A DNA stretch of 64,000 nucleotides, taken from Draconibacterium halophilum (GTDB lineage Bacteria; Bacteroidota; Bacteroidia; Bacteroidales; Prolixibacteraceae). Shown in pieces: positions 27,428-35,079 of the stretch (position 1 is its first letter; each line of letters starts with the position of its first letter). Location: NCBI RefSeq assembly GCF_010448835.1, contig NZ_CP048409.1, forward strand, positions 3,885,501-3,949,500, given 5' to 3'. Below the pieces are notes generated by a model. The model was given only the letters and a program-made list of their open reading frames with translations, made no database searches and was not told the DNA's origin. Position numbers and translations under genes: made by a program.

Positions 27428-28978
27428 CTAATTTCCATTCATTTCAAGAATCTTAAATTCAGTTCTACGGTTTTTACGATGTTCAGCTTTTGAACACGGA
27501 ACGCCATCGTCGCATTTATTAACCAACTGAGTTTCGCCATATCCCATGGCCGTAATTCTATCCGCATCTATTCCTTTGCTAACAATATAACTTACAGCAG
27601 AATCTGAACGTTTCTGACTAAGTGTTTTGTTGTAAGCATCGTTACCACGACTGTCGGTGTGCGAACCAAGCTCCACTTTCCAATCGGGATTATCTTTCAT
27701 TACTTTTACCAGTTTATCCAATTCAACTTCTGATGCCGGCAAAATATCCCATTTATCAAAGTCATAATAAATATTCTCCATTACAAATTTCTGGCCTACC
27801 TCTACTTTTTCAATCCACAACGTATCGCGAATAACACCGAACGGTTTTCCCACAGTTGAAATAGTTTTCGAATCGTTCATGTAACCATCAATATTGGTTG
27901 CCACTAAATATGTTTTATCTTTCTCCAGTTCTTTCTTAAATACGACTCCTGCAATCATTTGAGCAACTCCACCAAAAGTGATTTTTGCATCATCTACTGC
28001 TTCCATCGTTTTCTTATTCATAACAACCAGTTCAAGATCGTATGAACCTTGTTTTTCAAGCAATACTTTATAAATATCGTCGCTACCCATTCCTCCGTCT
28101 TTGTTCGAGCAATAGTAACCAACTTCCTCATCGGGATGAATAACAAAACCAAAATCATCTCCTTCAGAGTTCAGTTCACTTAGCTCTGCAACACCGGTAA
28201 TGTTATCGCCAAACAATCCAACATTATAAAGGTCAAGATCATCGCCCGAACCTCTTCCATTCGATGCAAAAATTAAAAATTTGCCTTTATAAATAAATGG
28301 GAACATTTCGTTTTGTTCAGTATTTACAGCTTCACCCAGGTTCTGCATTTCGCCCCAGGTTCCGTTTGTACGAACCGACATATAAATATCAGTTCCGCCC
28401 AGGCCTTTGTCTGGTATGTTTGAAACAAAATACAAAGTATCTCCCGAAGCAGTTATACTTGGATGACCAACAGAATAGGTTGGATCGTTAAATGGCAATT
28501 CTCCTGTTTTTTGCCACTCGCCATTCACTTTTTTAGCGATGATAATTTTTAAGCGAATATTCGCTTTTTGATAAACTTTATTGCGCACCTCCGGATTTTC
28601 GAAATTACTTAAGGTGACAAAAAGCTCTCCGGTTGCTTCGCAGTACGATACCGGTCCGGCATGATAACCTTCGCTAGCAGAAGCAAGCTGAACGTTTTTG
28701 CCTGTTTTTACATTTCCTTTTGAATCAATTGGAGTGGAATACAAATTATAATAGATTTCCTTTTCAGAACCACTATTTAATTTTTCAATCTCTTCATCGG
28801 TATAGGCGGAATACCAAAGTTCATTTCCGACGAAGCCAGGACCAAAATCACTTTGCGTGGTATTGAGGTTGGTCTTTTCCGTTTCGAGTTTGACCATTTT
28901 TTTAAAATAAACACATTCCTTTTGAGCAAAGATTAACATAGGAACAAATGCAAAAAGAAAAAGTAATACTCTTTTCAT
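27428..28978 (-). CDS. OmpA-family outer membrane protein with PD40 repeats
   Basis: 516-aa exported protein. A signal peptide covers about 1-18 (MKRVLLFLFAFVPMLIFAQ). The middle (about 50-310) has PD40/WD40-like propeller repeats, seen as DPTYSVGHPSITASGDTLYF and similar, with SNGRGSGDDLDLYN and CSNKDGGMGSDDIYKV. The C-terminal OmpA domain (about 400-515) binds peptidoglycan and shows YYDFDKWDILPASEVELDKL, GSHTDSRGNDAYNKTLSQKR and GYGETQLVN. Such proteins anchor the outer membrane and also occur in type IX secretion (PorE-like) loci, but there is no other type IX gene here, so I keep the general name. Confidence 0.9.
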   Translation of the reverse strand: MKRVLLFLFAFVPMLIFAQKECVYFKKMVKLETEKTNLNTTQSDFGPGFVGNELWYSAYTDEEIEKLNSGSEKEIYYNLYSTPIDSKGNVKTGKNVQLASASEGYHAGPVSYCEATGELFVTLSNFENPEVRNKVYQKANIRLKIIIAKKVNGEWQKTGELPFNDPTYSVGHPSITASGDTLYFVSNIPDKGLGGTDIYMSVRTNGTWGEMQNLGEAVNTEQNEMFPFIYKGKFLIFASNGRGSGDDLDLYNVGLFGDNITGVAELSELNSEGDDFGFVIHPDEEVGYYCSNKDGGMGSDDIYKVLLEKQGSYDLELVVMNKKTMEAVDDAKITFGGVAQMIAGVVFKKELEKDKTYLVATNIDGYMNDSKTISTVGKPFGVIRDTLWIEKVEVGQKFVMENIYYDFDKWDILPASEVELDKLVKVMKDNPDWKVELGSHTDSRGNDAYNKTLSQKRSDSAVSYIVSKGIDADRITAMGYGETQLVNKCDDGVPCSKAEHRKNRRTEFKILEMNGN

Positions 28979-29124
28979 AATTATTTGAATTTCGGATTTT
29001 CAGTAAACTTGTTTAACATTATACATATAATGATATTAAGAAAGCATCCACCTTCTTAATATGACCCTTATTTTTGCAACTTTTAATTGCATTTCGTTTT
29101 ACCAAGTTAGGCTATTTTATGAAA

Positions 29125-30540
29125 TTAATCAAGCCTTTTACTGAGCAGTACCACATTTTCGACATGATGTGTATGGGGAAACATATCAACGGGCTGAATT
29201 TTCTCAATTTGGTACAACGAATCGAACATTGCAAGGTCGCGTGCCTGAGTAGCAGGATTACAACTTACGTAAACAATTTTTTGCGGCTCCATCTTTAAAA
29301 TGGTCTCCACAACATCGGCATGCATTCCTGCCCGTGGCGGATCTGTAATTACCACCTCCGGGCTACCATGTTCGTTTATAAAAGTTTCGTTAAGTACATC
29401 TTTCATATCTCCGGCAAAAAAAGATGTGTTCCCAATATTATTCAATTCCGAATTTAGTTTAGCATCCTCAATCGCTTCAGGCACATATTCAATACCCACT
29501 ACCTTTTTAGCGTTTTTTGCCACAAAGTTTGCAATAGTTCCGGTTCCGGTATAAAGGTCGTAAACAGTTTCATTCCCTGTAAGCTCAGCGAAATTTCGGG
29601 TTACTTGATACAATTCATACGCTTGATCAGAATTGGTTTGATAAAAGCTTTTAGGCCCTATTTTAAACTTTAAGCCCTCCATTTCTTCTAGTATATAATC
29701 ACGTCCTGCAAATACTTTAATTTCCTGATCAGTAATGGTATCGTTTCCTTTCGAGTTAATTACATATAGCAACGAAGTGATATCGGGGAATTCATTTTTA
29801 ACGGCTTCCAAAAGCTGTTCGCGTGCCGGTTGGTCTTCGTAAAAGAAACTTACAATAACCATTAATTCCCCTGTTGAGGTTGTTCTGATAATCAATGTTC
29901 TCAAGAAACCACTCTGTTCACGAATATCGAAAAAAGGAAGTTTTGCACTCAGCGCATAGTTATAAATAAAGTTACGAATTTGGTTCGACGGATCGTCTTG
30001 CAACCAGCATTTTTGAATATTTACGATTTTGTCAAACAATCCGGGAACATGAAAACCAAGCGCGTTCGGGTCCTTTATTTCCTCATCGCGTTCTATCTCC
30101 TCAAAACTTAACCAGCGTTTGTTAGAGAAAGTGAACTCCATTTTATTCCGGTAAAAAGTATTCTTTTCAGAACCACGAATTGGCAATATTTCCGGCATAT
30201 CCATCTTCCCAATCCTTGAAAGTTGATCCTGCACTTGCTTTTGCTTGTAATACAATTGCTTTTCGTATGGCAGAATTTGCCACTTGCATCCACCGCATAC
30301 TCCAAAATGCTTACAGAAAGCTTCGGCTCTATCTTCGCTGTAAGTTTTAAACTCTTTTACTAAGGCTTCCTGGTAACGCTTTCTTTTCTTTGTTACCTGC
30401 AAGTCAACCACGTCTCCTGGAACGGCCAGTTTGGTAAAAACCACTACATCGCCAACACGTGCAACAGCTTTTCCTTCAGACCCAATATCTTCAATCGTTA
30501 CATTCTCGTAAAATGGCTTATTTCTTTTTCTTCTTCCCAC
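29125..30540 (-). CDS. rlmD: 23S rRNA (uracil-5-)-methyltransferase RlmD family
   Basis: 471-aa SAM-dependent enzyme that makes m5U in 23S rRNA (RlmD type, or RlmCD). It starts with a TRAM RNA-binding domain (about 10-70). An iron-sulfur Cys cluster follows, CKHFGVCGGCKW (about 76-87). The SAM site is in VYDLYTGTGTIANFVAKNAK. DPPRAGMHADVVETI and VYVSCNPATQARDLAMF are in the catalytic part, with the nucleophilic Cys. Which uridine is modified cannot be read from sequence. It is a single minus-strand gene with a TATATTTG -7 element upstream. Confidence 0.92.
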   Translation of the reverse strand: MGRRKRNKPFYENVTIEDIGSEGKAVARVGDVVVFTKLAVPGDVVDLQVTKKRKRYQEALVKEFKTYSEDRAEAFCKHFGVCGGCKWQILPYEKQLYYKQKQVQDQLSRIGKMDMPEILPIRGSEKNTFYRNKMEFTFSNKRWLSFEEIERDEEIKDPNALGFHVPGLFDKIVNIQKCWLQDDPSNQIRNFIYNYALSAKLPFFDIREQSGFLRTLIIRTTSTGELMVIVSFFYEDQPAREQLLEAVKNEFPDITSLLYVINSKGNDTITDQEIKVFAGRDYILEEMEGLKFKIGPKSFYQTNSDQAYELYQVTRNFAELTGNETVYDLYTGTGTIANFVAKNAKKVVGIEYVPEAIEDAKLNSELNNIGNTSFFAGDMKDVLNETFINEHGSPEVVITDPPRAGMHADVVETILKMEPQKIVYVSCNPATQARDLAMFDSLYQIEKIQPVDMFPHTHHVENVVLLSKRLD

Positions 30541-30557
30541 GTCTAACTAATTTTGCA

Positions 30558-30565
30558 CAAATATA
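30558..30565 (-). promoter_or_regulatory. -7 promoter element of rlmD
   Basis: Read on the minus strand this is TATATTTG, a perfect TAnnTTTG match, 17 bp before the rlmD start codon. No good -33 partner was found. Confidence 0.45.
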
Positions 30566-30612
30566 ATTCAATATTCATTATTGCATTATTATTGTTTAAA
30601 TAGTCATTTCCC

Positions 30613-30651
30613 AAAAAAAAATAGACTTTCCCATTATGGGAAAAGAAGTCT
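30613..30651 (-). terminator. Hairpin with T-run on the minus strand
   Basis: A TTTCCCA / TGGGAAA stem (30627-30643, TTA loop) with outer AGAC/GTCT pairing. On the minus strand it is followed by about nine T (complement of 30613-30621). It would end any minus-strand transcript coming from the 30.65-31.3 kb region. Confidence 0.5.
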
Positions 30652-30712
30652 GCTTTGTATACTTAAAAGTGATTTTATGTTTGACAAACCTTTTCTTCTT
30701 TAATCATTTCCT

Positions 30713-30890
30713 TATATTTGCTATTGATTTAATGGTTGGTTTTATTTTCAATAAGTAAAACTTTAAAAGGGGAAAGCGACTTCTGTATTTATGATTGGTT
30801 TTGTGTTTAGGGGTTTGTAAATTATCAATCATCTTCAAAAAGCGTCCATAGAGCTTTCCCCTTCCTTTTTACCCGAGAGGGTATTTTTTA
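30713..30890 (+). ncRNA. Candidate structured non-coding RNA (6S-like)
   Basis: A perfect TATATTTG -7 element (30713-30720) predicts transcription from about 30727. The following sequence can fold into one long hairpin. The outer 11-bp stem is AAGGGGAAAGC (30767-30777) with GCTTTCCCCTT (30853-30863). Inside is an unpaired bulge on both sides, then an inner stem ATGATTG with CAATCAT. An intrinsic terminator TACCC-GAGA-GGGTA plus six T follows at 30870-30889. A long hairpin with a central open region and a length of about 160 nt resembles 6S-type RNAs (or the Bacteroidales-1 RNA motif), but no covariance search was possible. No ORF explains the region. Confidence 0.42.
30870..30889 (+). terminator. 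Intrinsic terminator of the candidate RNA
   Basis: Stem TACCC (30870-30874) and GGGTA (30879-30883) closed by a GAGA tetraloop and followed by six T (30884-30889). It lies only 7 bp after the end of the outer stem of the candidate RNA. Confidence 0.65.
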
Positions 30891-31125
30891 TAGCCTTTTT
30901 TTGAGAAATCGTCATTAACAATTTACTTTATACATTCTAAATCGGAACCTTTAATCAATAAAATCAGTTGATTATAATTACGAATTAGCTGGTGCAATAT
31001 TATGAAGTACAAATGATGATTAATATTGTTTGTTCAGGCCAGCTTGATATGTTGCAGAATATAAGCTCAACAAATTTCAATGCAAATCGTTAGATCCCTA
31101 TCCCGTTGGTGGAAGTGATGGAAAC

Positions 31126-31156
31126 AAAAAAAGCTCCGAATTTCTTCGAAGCTTTT
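31126..31156 (-). terminator. Terminator downstream of the toxin-antitoxin pair
   Basis: Stem AAAAGCTcCGAA (31129-31140) with TTCGaAGCTTTT (31145-31156), one mismatch, TTTC loop. On the minus strand it ends in seven T (complement of 31126-31132). It lies about 150 bp after the antitoxin stop. Confidence 0.6.
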
Positions 31157-31304
31157 CTGTGGTGTGACTCAGCTGGGGGCAGAACCTCCTCCATACTGAG
31201 CTGATTACCAGTATTTTAAAAACGCCAAAATCTTTAGGTCTCCTATGGGTCTCTCTCCAAATATTCGTTACTATCTCGTTTTATATTTCACACTAATATT
31301 TAAA

Positions 31305-31769
31305 TTAAATTACTGCCGCTCTTCCTGAGCTCAAATATTCCCTAATGGAAGATATATGCAGTAATTTTTGCTTCTTATCATCAGCCAACTTGATTTCTTT
31401 ATTCCCGCTCATTAAAGATTCCAAAGGAATACCAAGGTATCTATTCAATAAGGTTATCATCTTCAGCGTTAAATTTCGTTTTCCATTTAATACTTCAGAG
31501 ACTCTTGTTTTCCCTCCAAAAAGTGGAGCTACATCAGCCTGTTTCAAGTTCATTTGTTCCATTCTGAACTTAATAGCTTCTATTGGCGATGGAGCGTCCA
31601 TCTGATGATTTTCCAGCTCGTATTTCTCAACCAACAATGAAAGCAACTCCATTTCTTCACCTTCGGGACTGTTGGGTTCAACTGCATTCTCAGAAGCATT
31701 TATAAGTGAATATATTCTTTCACATGCTTTGTTATATTCTTCTTCTGTTTTTAAAATTTTAGTCTTCAT
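31305..31769 (-). CDS. higA: HigA-type antitoxin, HTH domain
   Basis: 154-aa antitoxin and likely autorepressor of the pair. The C-terminal half carries a Cro/C1-type helix-turn-helix: EQMNLKQADVAPLFGGKTRVSEVLNGKRNLTLKMI (residues about 72-106, shown here only as a motif range) followed by LNRYLGIPLESLM, typical of HigA. The N-terminal part (about 1-60) is acidic and helical and would contact the toxin. Its start overlaps the toxin stop by 11 bp, and the toxin is upstream, the inverted order usual for HigBA. The cell would need it to neutralise the neighbour; this stabilises the mobile element. Confidence 0.88.
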   Translation of the reverse strand: MKTKILKTEEEYNKACERIYSLINASENAVEPNSPEGEEMELLSLLVEKYELENHQMDAPSPIEAIKFRMEQMNLKQADVAPLFGGKTRVSEVLNGKRNLTLKMITLLNRYLGIPLESLMSGNKEIKLADDKKQKLLHISSIREYLSSGRAAVI

Positions 31770-32070
31770 AACTTACTGTTTTTGCATCAATTTTATCGTA
31801 TTCCTTATGAGAGCCAAACCACACAATAAAAACAATCTTGAGTTTATATTCAATATCCACAATCAACCTATAATCATTTCCTTTTATATTAAACACAACC
31901 CGCTTTGAACTTATAATGCTGGCGTTCCTATATTTCGCCTTTAGCTCACTTGCATTATCCCAAACAGAAAATTTAACCTCGTAAATCCATGCCTTCAAAG
32001 ATTCTTCCGCATTTTTGTATTTACTTGATTTGCAATAATCCGTCAGAGTTTTTTCTTTGATAATTCTCAT
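31759..32070 (-). CDS. higB: HigB-type toxin (RelE superfamily mRNA interferase)
   Basis: 103-aa predicted ribosome-dependent mRNA interferase of the HigB_toxin family. Family segments are MRIIKEKTLTDYCKSSKYKN at the start, EESLKAWIYEVKFSVWDNAS, the core VFNIKGNDYRLIVDIEYK, and VFIVWFGSHKEYDKIDA with the conserved His near the end. It is the first gene of the pair, with a TATCTTTG -7 element just upstream and a palindrome overlapping the promoter. It is 210 bp from the ArdC-like gene. Confidence 0.9.
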   Translation of the reverse strand: MRIIKEKTLTDYCKSSKYKNAEESLKAWIYEVKFSVWDNASELKAKYRNASIISSKRVVFNIKGNDYRLIVDIEYKLKIVFIVWFGSHKEYDKIDAKTVSYED

Positions 32071-32075
32071 TATTG

Positions 32076-32109
32076 CAAAGATACAAAAAAGTTACCCCAT
32101 ATGGTAACT
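32076..32109 (-). promoter_or_regulatory. higBA promoter with overlapping palindromic operator
   Basis: Read on the minus strand, TATCTTTG (32076-32083) is a perfect TAnnTTTG -7 element 6 bp before the toxin start. Directly upstream is the palindrome AGTTACC (32090-32096) and GGTAACT (32103-32109), spacer CCATAT. It would fill the space between the -7 and -33 positions, the usual site for autorepression by the antitoxin-toxin complex. Confidence 0.6.
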
Positions 32110-32278
32110 TCTGATTGTTTCTTTTTCTAACATCCTATTTTGATTTTTTTAATAAACGTACCATGATTAGTTTTTTCTGTTGTGCTAATATTAGTAAAAC
32201 CTGCAAGATGACAATCTAACACACTCTATTACTTGCACATATAAGCATAAAAAATTGGAGGGTAACATTAGCTTATAA

Positions 32279-33199
32279 TCAGAATTTCATGGACAGAGAA
32301 GCTGATTTACTTTTCTTCTTTTTAGGCTCAGGAAGAACCGGTTTCGGATTCGAATCCTGATGATCCAGAATATAATCAACAGCTTTTTGGGCTAAACCGG
32401 AAGCGATAACAATAAACTTCTTATCACTTTTTAGCTTCTTTAACCAACCTTGAATGTAAGCTGCACTATTATCGATTGTCGCATTTTCTATGCCGCAAAT
32501 GCCGCAAAGGTACGCAGCTCCCATCTCGGCCACCATCTCTTCTTGCGAATATCCAGAGTCCGCGAAGTTCAGACTAGAAAACCTTTCGTGACGATTTAAA
32601 CGCTTGCGAGCTCCTGTTGCATGCACACATTCATGGAATATCGTGGAATAATACTCTTCATCCTGAAAAAAGGTTCTTGCTCCAGGCATATGGATTTCAT
32701 CTAACGATGGAATATAACAGGCTTTTTTCTGATCCAGTTTTATTACCGGAGAATCGGACCAGAATTGGATAAGCTGCTCACACGATGCAATCGGATCGAA
32801 ATCGTGATCATGAGCTGTGTTCTCCGGGATCTTGTCAGGATCGATACCTTCAATGTCATCAATATGAAATACCCGATAATAACGAAGCATTGGAATTTCT
32901 TTGGTTTCATCATCTTTTTCGTATTCCACCATTTTCCAGAATACAATCATAAATGATGAAGATCCCTTTTTGATCTTTCCATCAAGATCCTGAACTTGTT
33001 TAAAGGAAAGGAAATAAGGCCTTTCGAAACCGAAGCTAAGCAAGTACCAGAAATTAAATCCCCGGTAAGGCTTTTTAGAAACCAAGTTACGAGGAATGGC
33101 ACTGGCAGTTTTCCAAGGCATATGCCATGGTATTACACCTGCTTCAAGACGTTGTACAATCAAATTAGTAACAGTCTCATAAATATCAAATTTACTCAT
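32279..33199 (-). CDS. ArdC-like antirestriction protein (ssDNA-binding plus zincin)
   Basis: About 306 aa from MSKFDIYETV; an in-frame extension upstream lacks family similarity. The N-terminal ArdC domain binds single-stranded DNA and shows YETVTNLIVQRLEAG, PWHMPWK, PYRGFNFWYLL and GSSSFMIVFWKM. A metallopeptidase-like domain follows, with the zinc motif HECVHATG (about 195) and later EEMVAEMGAAYLCG. The C-terminus is Lys/Ser-rich. ArdC proteins protect incoming single-stranded DNA from host restriction during conjugation. Here it sits beside a phosphorothioation-based defence cluster carried by the same element. Confidence 0.9.
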   Translation of the reverse strand: MSKFDIYETVTNLIVQRLEAGVIPWHMPWKTASAIPRNLVSKKPYRGFNFWYLLSFGFERPYFLSFKQVQDLDGKIKKGSSSFMIVFWKMVEYEKDDETKEIPMLRYYRVFHIDDIEGIDPDKIPENTAHDHDFDPIASCEQLIQFWSDSPVIKLDQKKACYIPSLDEIHMPGARTFFQDEEYYSTIFHECVHATGARKRLNRHERFSSLNFADSGYSQEEMVAEMGAAYLCGICGIENATIDNSAAYIQGWLKKLKSDKKFIVIASGLAQKAVDYILDHQDSNPKPVLPEPKKKKSKSASLSMKF

Positions 33200-33714
33200 T
33201 GAATCCACCCATGCCCTTGGGATTTTTTGCAGCTTCTGGCACGCCATTAAATTTTGGCGCATGCCATTTAGCCGGATGGATTCTTGTCAATGGTGCATGT
33301 CTGTTTTTTGTGGAGTTAGCGGAACAAAAAACTGAACGCACCCGAAGGGCGGCTGACTTAAAATGGGCAATTTCAGCCGCCATTGACTTTTCCGGACGGC
33401 GAAGTAACTTTGACCGGATTTAAGGGATGACTTATCAACGAACTAACATTAATATTTGCAAAAGGTAATATATCAAATAATCGTAGTTTAAAAGACGACT
33501 TTCATTCTCCAACAAACAAACAGATCCCATTTAAAACATCCTAAATAAGTTTTTTTTGGGAAACCGAATATCTCATCTATTAATAAATTAATTAAAAACT
33601 CTTTTAAAATGATTCCATTTGAGAACTTAAATTATATATATTTATCTCATTAGATTTTACTATTGTTCTTAATCCAGACCAACAGAGATTCATATTTAAA
33701 TTGTAGAAATTATT
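33200..33714. other. Gap between ArdC and the dnd cluster
   Basis: 515 bp. The first 220 bp are less AT-rich than the rest and contain a hairpin (GGCGGCTGA at 33348-33356 with TCAGCCGCC at 33373-33381, 16-nt loop); they may be debris of an older gene. After about 33425 the DNA becomes strongly AT-rich, marking the start of the defence cargo. No clear promoter was found for dndC. Confidence 0.45.
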
Positions 33715-35079
33715 GTGAGCAATAAAAGAATAGATAAATTAATTGATGAACTTGTAGACCAATATACATACAGAGATACAAGCAAAAGACCTTGGATAAT
33801 AGGTTTCAGTGGAGGGAAGGACTCAACAGTATTATTAACTTTAGTTTGGAGAGCTCTAGAAAAAGTAAGAGAAGAATTACCATATCCTTTTCAATTACAG
33901 AGGCCCGTTTATGTTGTCTGTAATGATACAATGGTAGAAAATCCGGTAATTACAGAATATGTTGACGATGTTTTATCTAAAATTGAAAAAGAAGCCAGAA
34001 ATCAGGATTTACCGATTATCGTTCAAAAAACCATCCCAAAAATTGAATCCACTTTTTGGGTAAATGTTTTGGGTAAGGGGTATCCAGTTCCAAACAACTC
34101 CTTTAGATGGTGTACCGATAAATTAAAAATAAGACCAACATCATCATTTATTGAAGAACAGGTAAATGAAAAAGGAGAGGCTATTATTCTAATTGGTGCA
34201 AGAAGTTCAGAAAGTGCAACACGGGCTCGTTCCATAAAGAAACATGAAATAAAAGGAAAACGATTAACCAAACATCCGAACCATCATAATACCTTGGTTT
34301 ATTCTCCAATAAAAGATTTGATGTTGGAGGAAATTTGGTACATTATAAATGCTTTGCCATCACCATGGAACTATGACAACTCAAAGCTTTTCCAAATTTA
34401 TGCCAACGCTAGTGCAGATGATTACGAATGTCCGACCGTCGTTACTAATAAAAGTCACACTTCCTGTGGACAATCGAGGTTTGGATGTTGGACTTGTACG
34501 GTTGTAAAAGAAGATAAATCAATGTCTGCCTTAATTGATAACGGAGAGGAATGGATGAATCCACTACTGGATTATCGAAACAGGCTTGAAGAAGAGAGAA
34601 ATATTTCTGACAACAGACTTGCTACAAGGAGAAATGGTCAGCTTGCGGTTACTGAGGACGGCCATAAGCAAGGGAATTATTCGCCAGAATACCGGGCACG
34701 TAAACTTAGAGAACTTCTTGAATTGCAAATTGAGATTCAGAGAACAAAACCTGGGATGGAATTAATAACAAACCAGGAGCTTATTGCAATTCAAGTATAT
34801 TGGTATCGTGATGGTATCTTTGACCATAAGGTAGGTGAGATTTTTGCCAAAATTTATGGTCGAGATATCGAAACCGAAAATGCTAATATTGAAAATTCAA
34901 TTGAAAAAAGGTTGTTAAAAAAGGTTTGTGGACAATATGAGAATGATTACGAGTTAATTAATAACCTATTGACATTACAGCACAGTAAAACATTACTTTT
35001 GACTAATTACGGGCTTCAAAACGACATTGAAAAAAGAATTGAGGATTTTATAAAAGAGGAGGCAGAATATGAGAATTAG
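33715..35079 (+). CDS. dndC: DNA phosphorothioation protein DndC (PAPS reductase-like)
   Basis: 454-aa ATP-pyrophosphatase/PAPS reductase-family enzyme that activates DNA for replacement of a backbone oxygen by sulfur. The PP-loop motif is GFSGGKDSTVLLTLVW (about 30-45). Iron-sulfur Cys residues are seen in FRWCTDKLK and further on in CGQSRFGCWTCTVV. LIGARSSESATRARSI and NYSPEYRARKLRELLELQ also match DndC. The start is GTG at 33715. The stop overlaps the dndD start by 11 bp. No dndA cysteine desulfurase is nearby, so sulfur would have to come from a host IscS-type enzyme. Confidence 0.93.
   Translation: MSNKRIDKLIDELVDQYTYRDTSKRPWIIGFSGGKDSTVLLTLVWRALEKVREELPYPFQLQRPVYVVCNDTMVENPVITEYVDDVLSKIEKEARNQDLPIIVQKTIPKIESTFWVNVLGKGYPVPNNSFRWCTDKLKIRPTSSFIEEQVNEKGEAIILIGARSSESATRARSIKKHEIKGKRLTKHPNHHNTLVYSPIKDLMLEEIWYIINALPSPWNYDNSKLFQIYANASADDYECPTVVTNKSHTSCGQSRFGCWTCTVVKEDKSMSALIDNGEEWMNPLLDYRNRLEEERNISDNRLATRRNGQLAVTEDGHKQGNYSPEYRARKLRELLELQIEIQRTKPGMELITNQELIAIQVYWYRDGIFDHKVGEIFAKIYGRDIETENANIENSIEKRLLKKVCGQYENDYELINNLLTLQHSKTLLLTNYGLQNDIEKRIEDFIKEEAEYEN

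Larger units (their letters stand above)
30541..31304. other. Intergenic junction between chromosome and mobile element
   Basis: About 760 bp without a protein gene, between rlmD and the toxin-antitoxin pair. It contains the candidate RNA, two minus-strand terminators and a folded stretch at 31166-31203 (TCAGCT and AGCTGA flanking GGGGG and CCTCC). The change from housekeeping to mobile-element genes falls here, so one end of the element is probably in this gap, but no tRNA gene or clear repeat marks it. Confidence 0.45.

Noticed and set aside
31157..31230. Possible tRNA 3' end (…CACACCA on the minus strand) as an attachment site
   Set aside because: The T-loop and acceptor stem do not pair as in a tRNA, and no 5' half is present. 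Kept only as an unexplained folded stretch.
33199..33423. Open frames on both strands upstream of ArdC
   Set aside because: No recognised domain and no conserved pattern; they overlap the start region of ArdC. Possibly gene debris.
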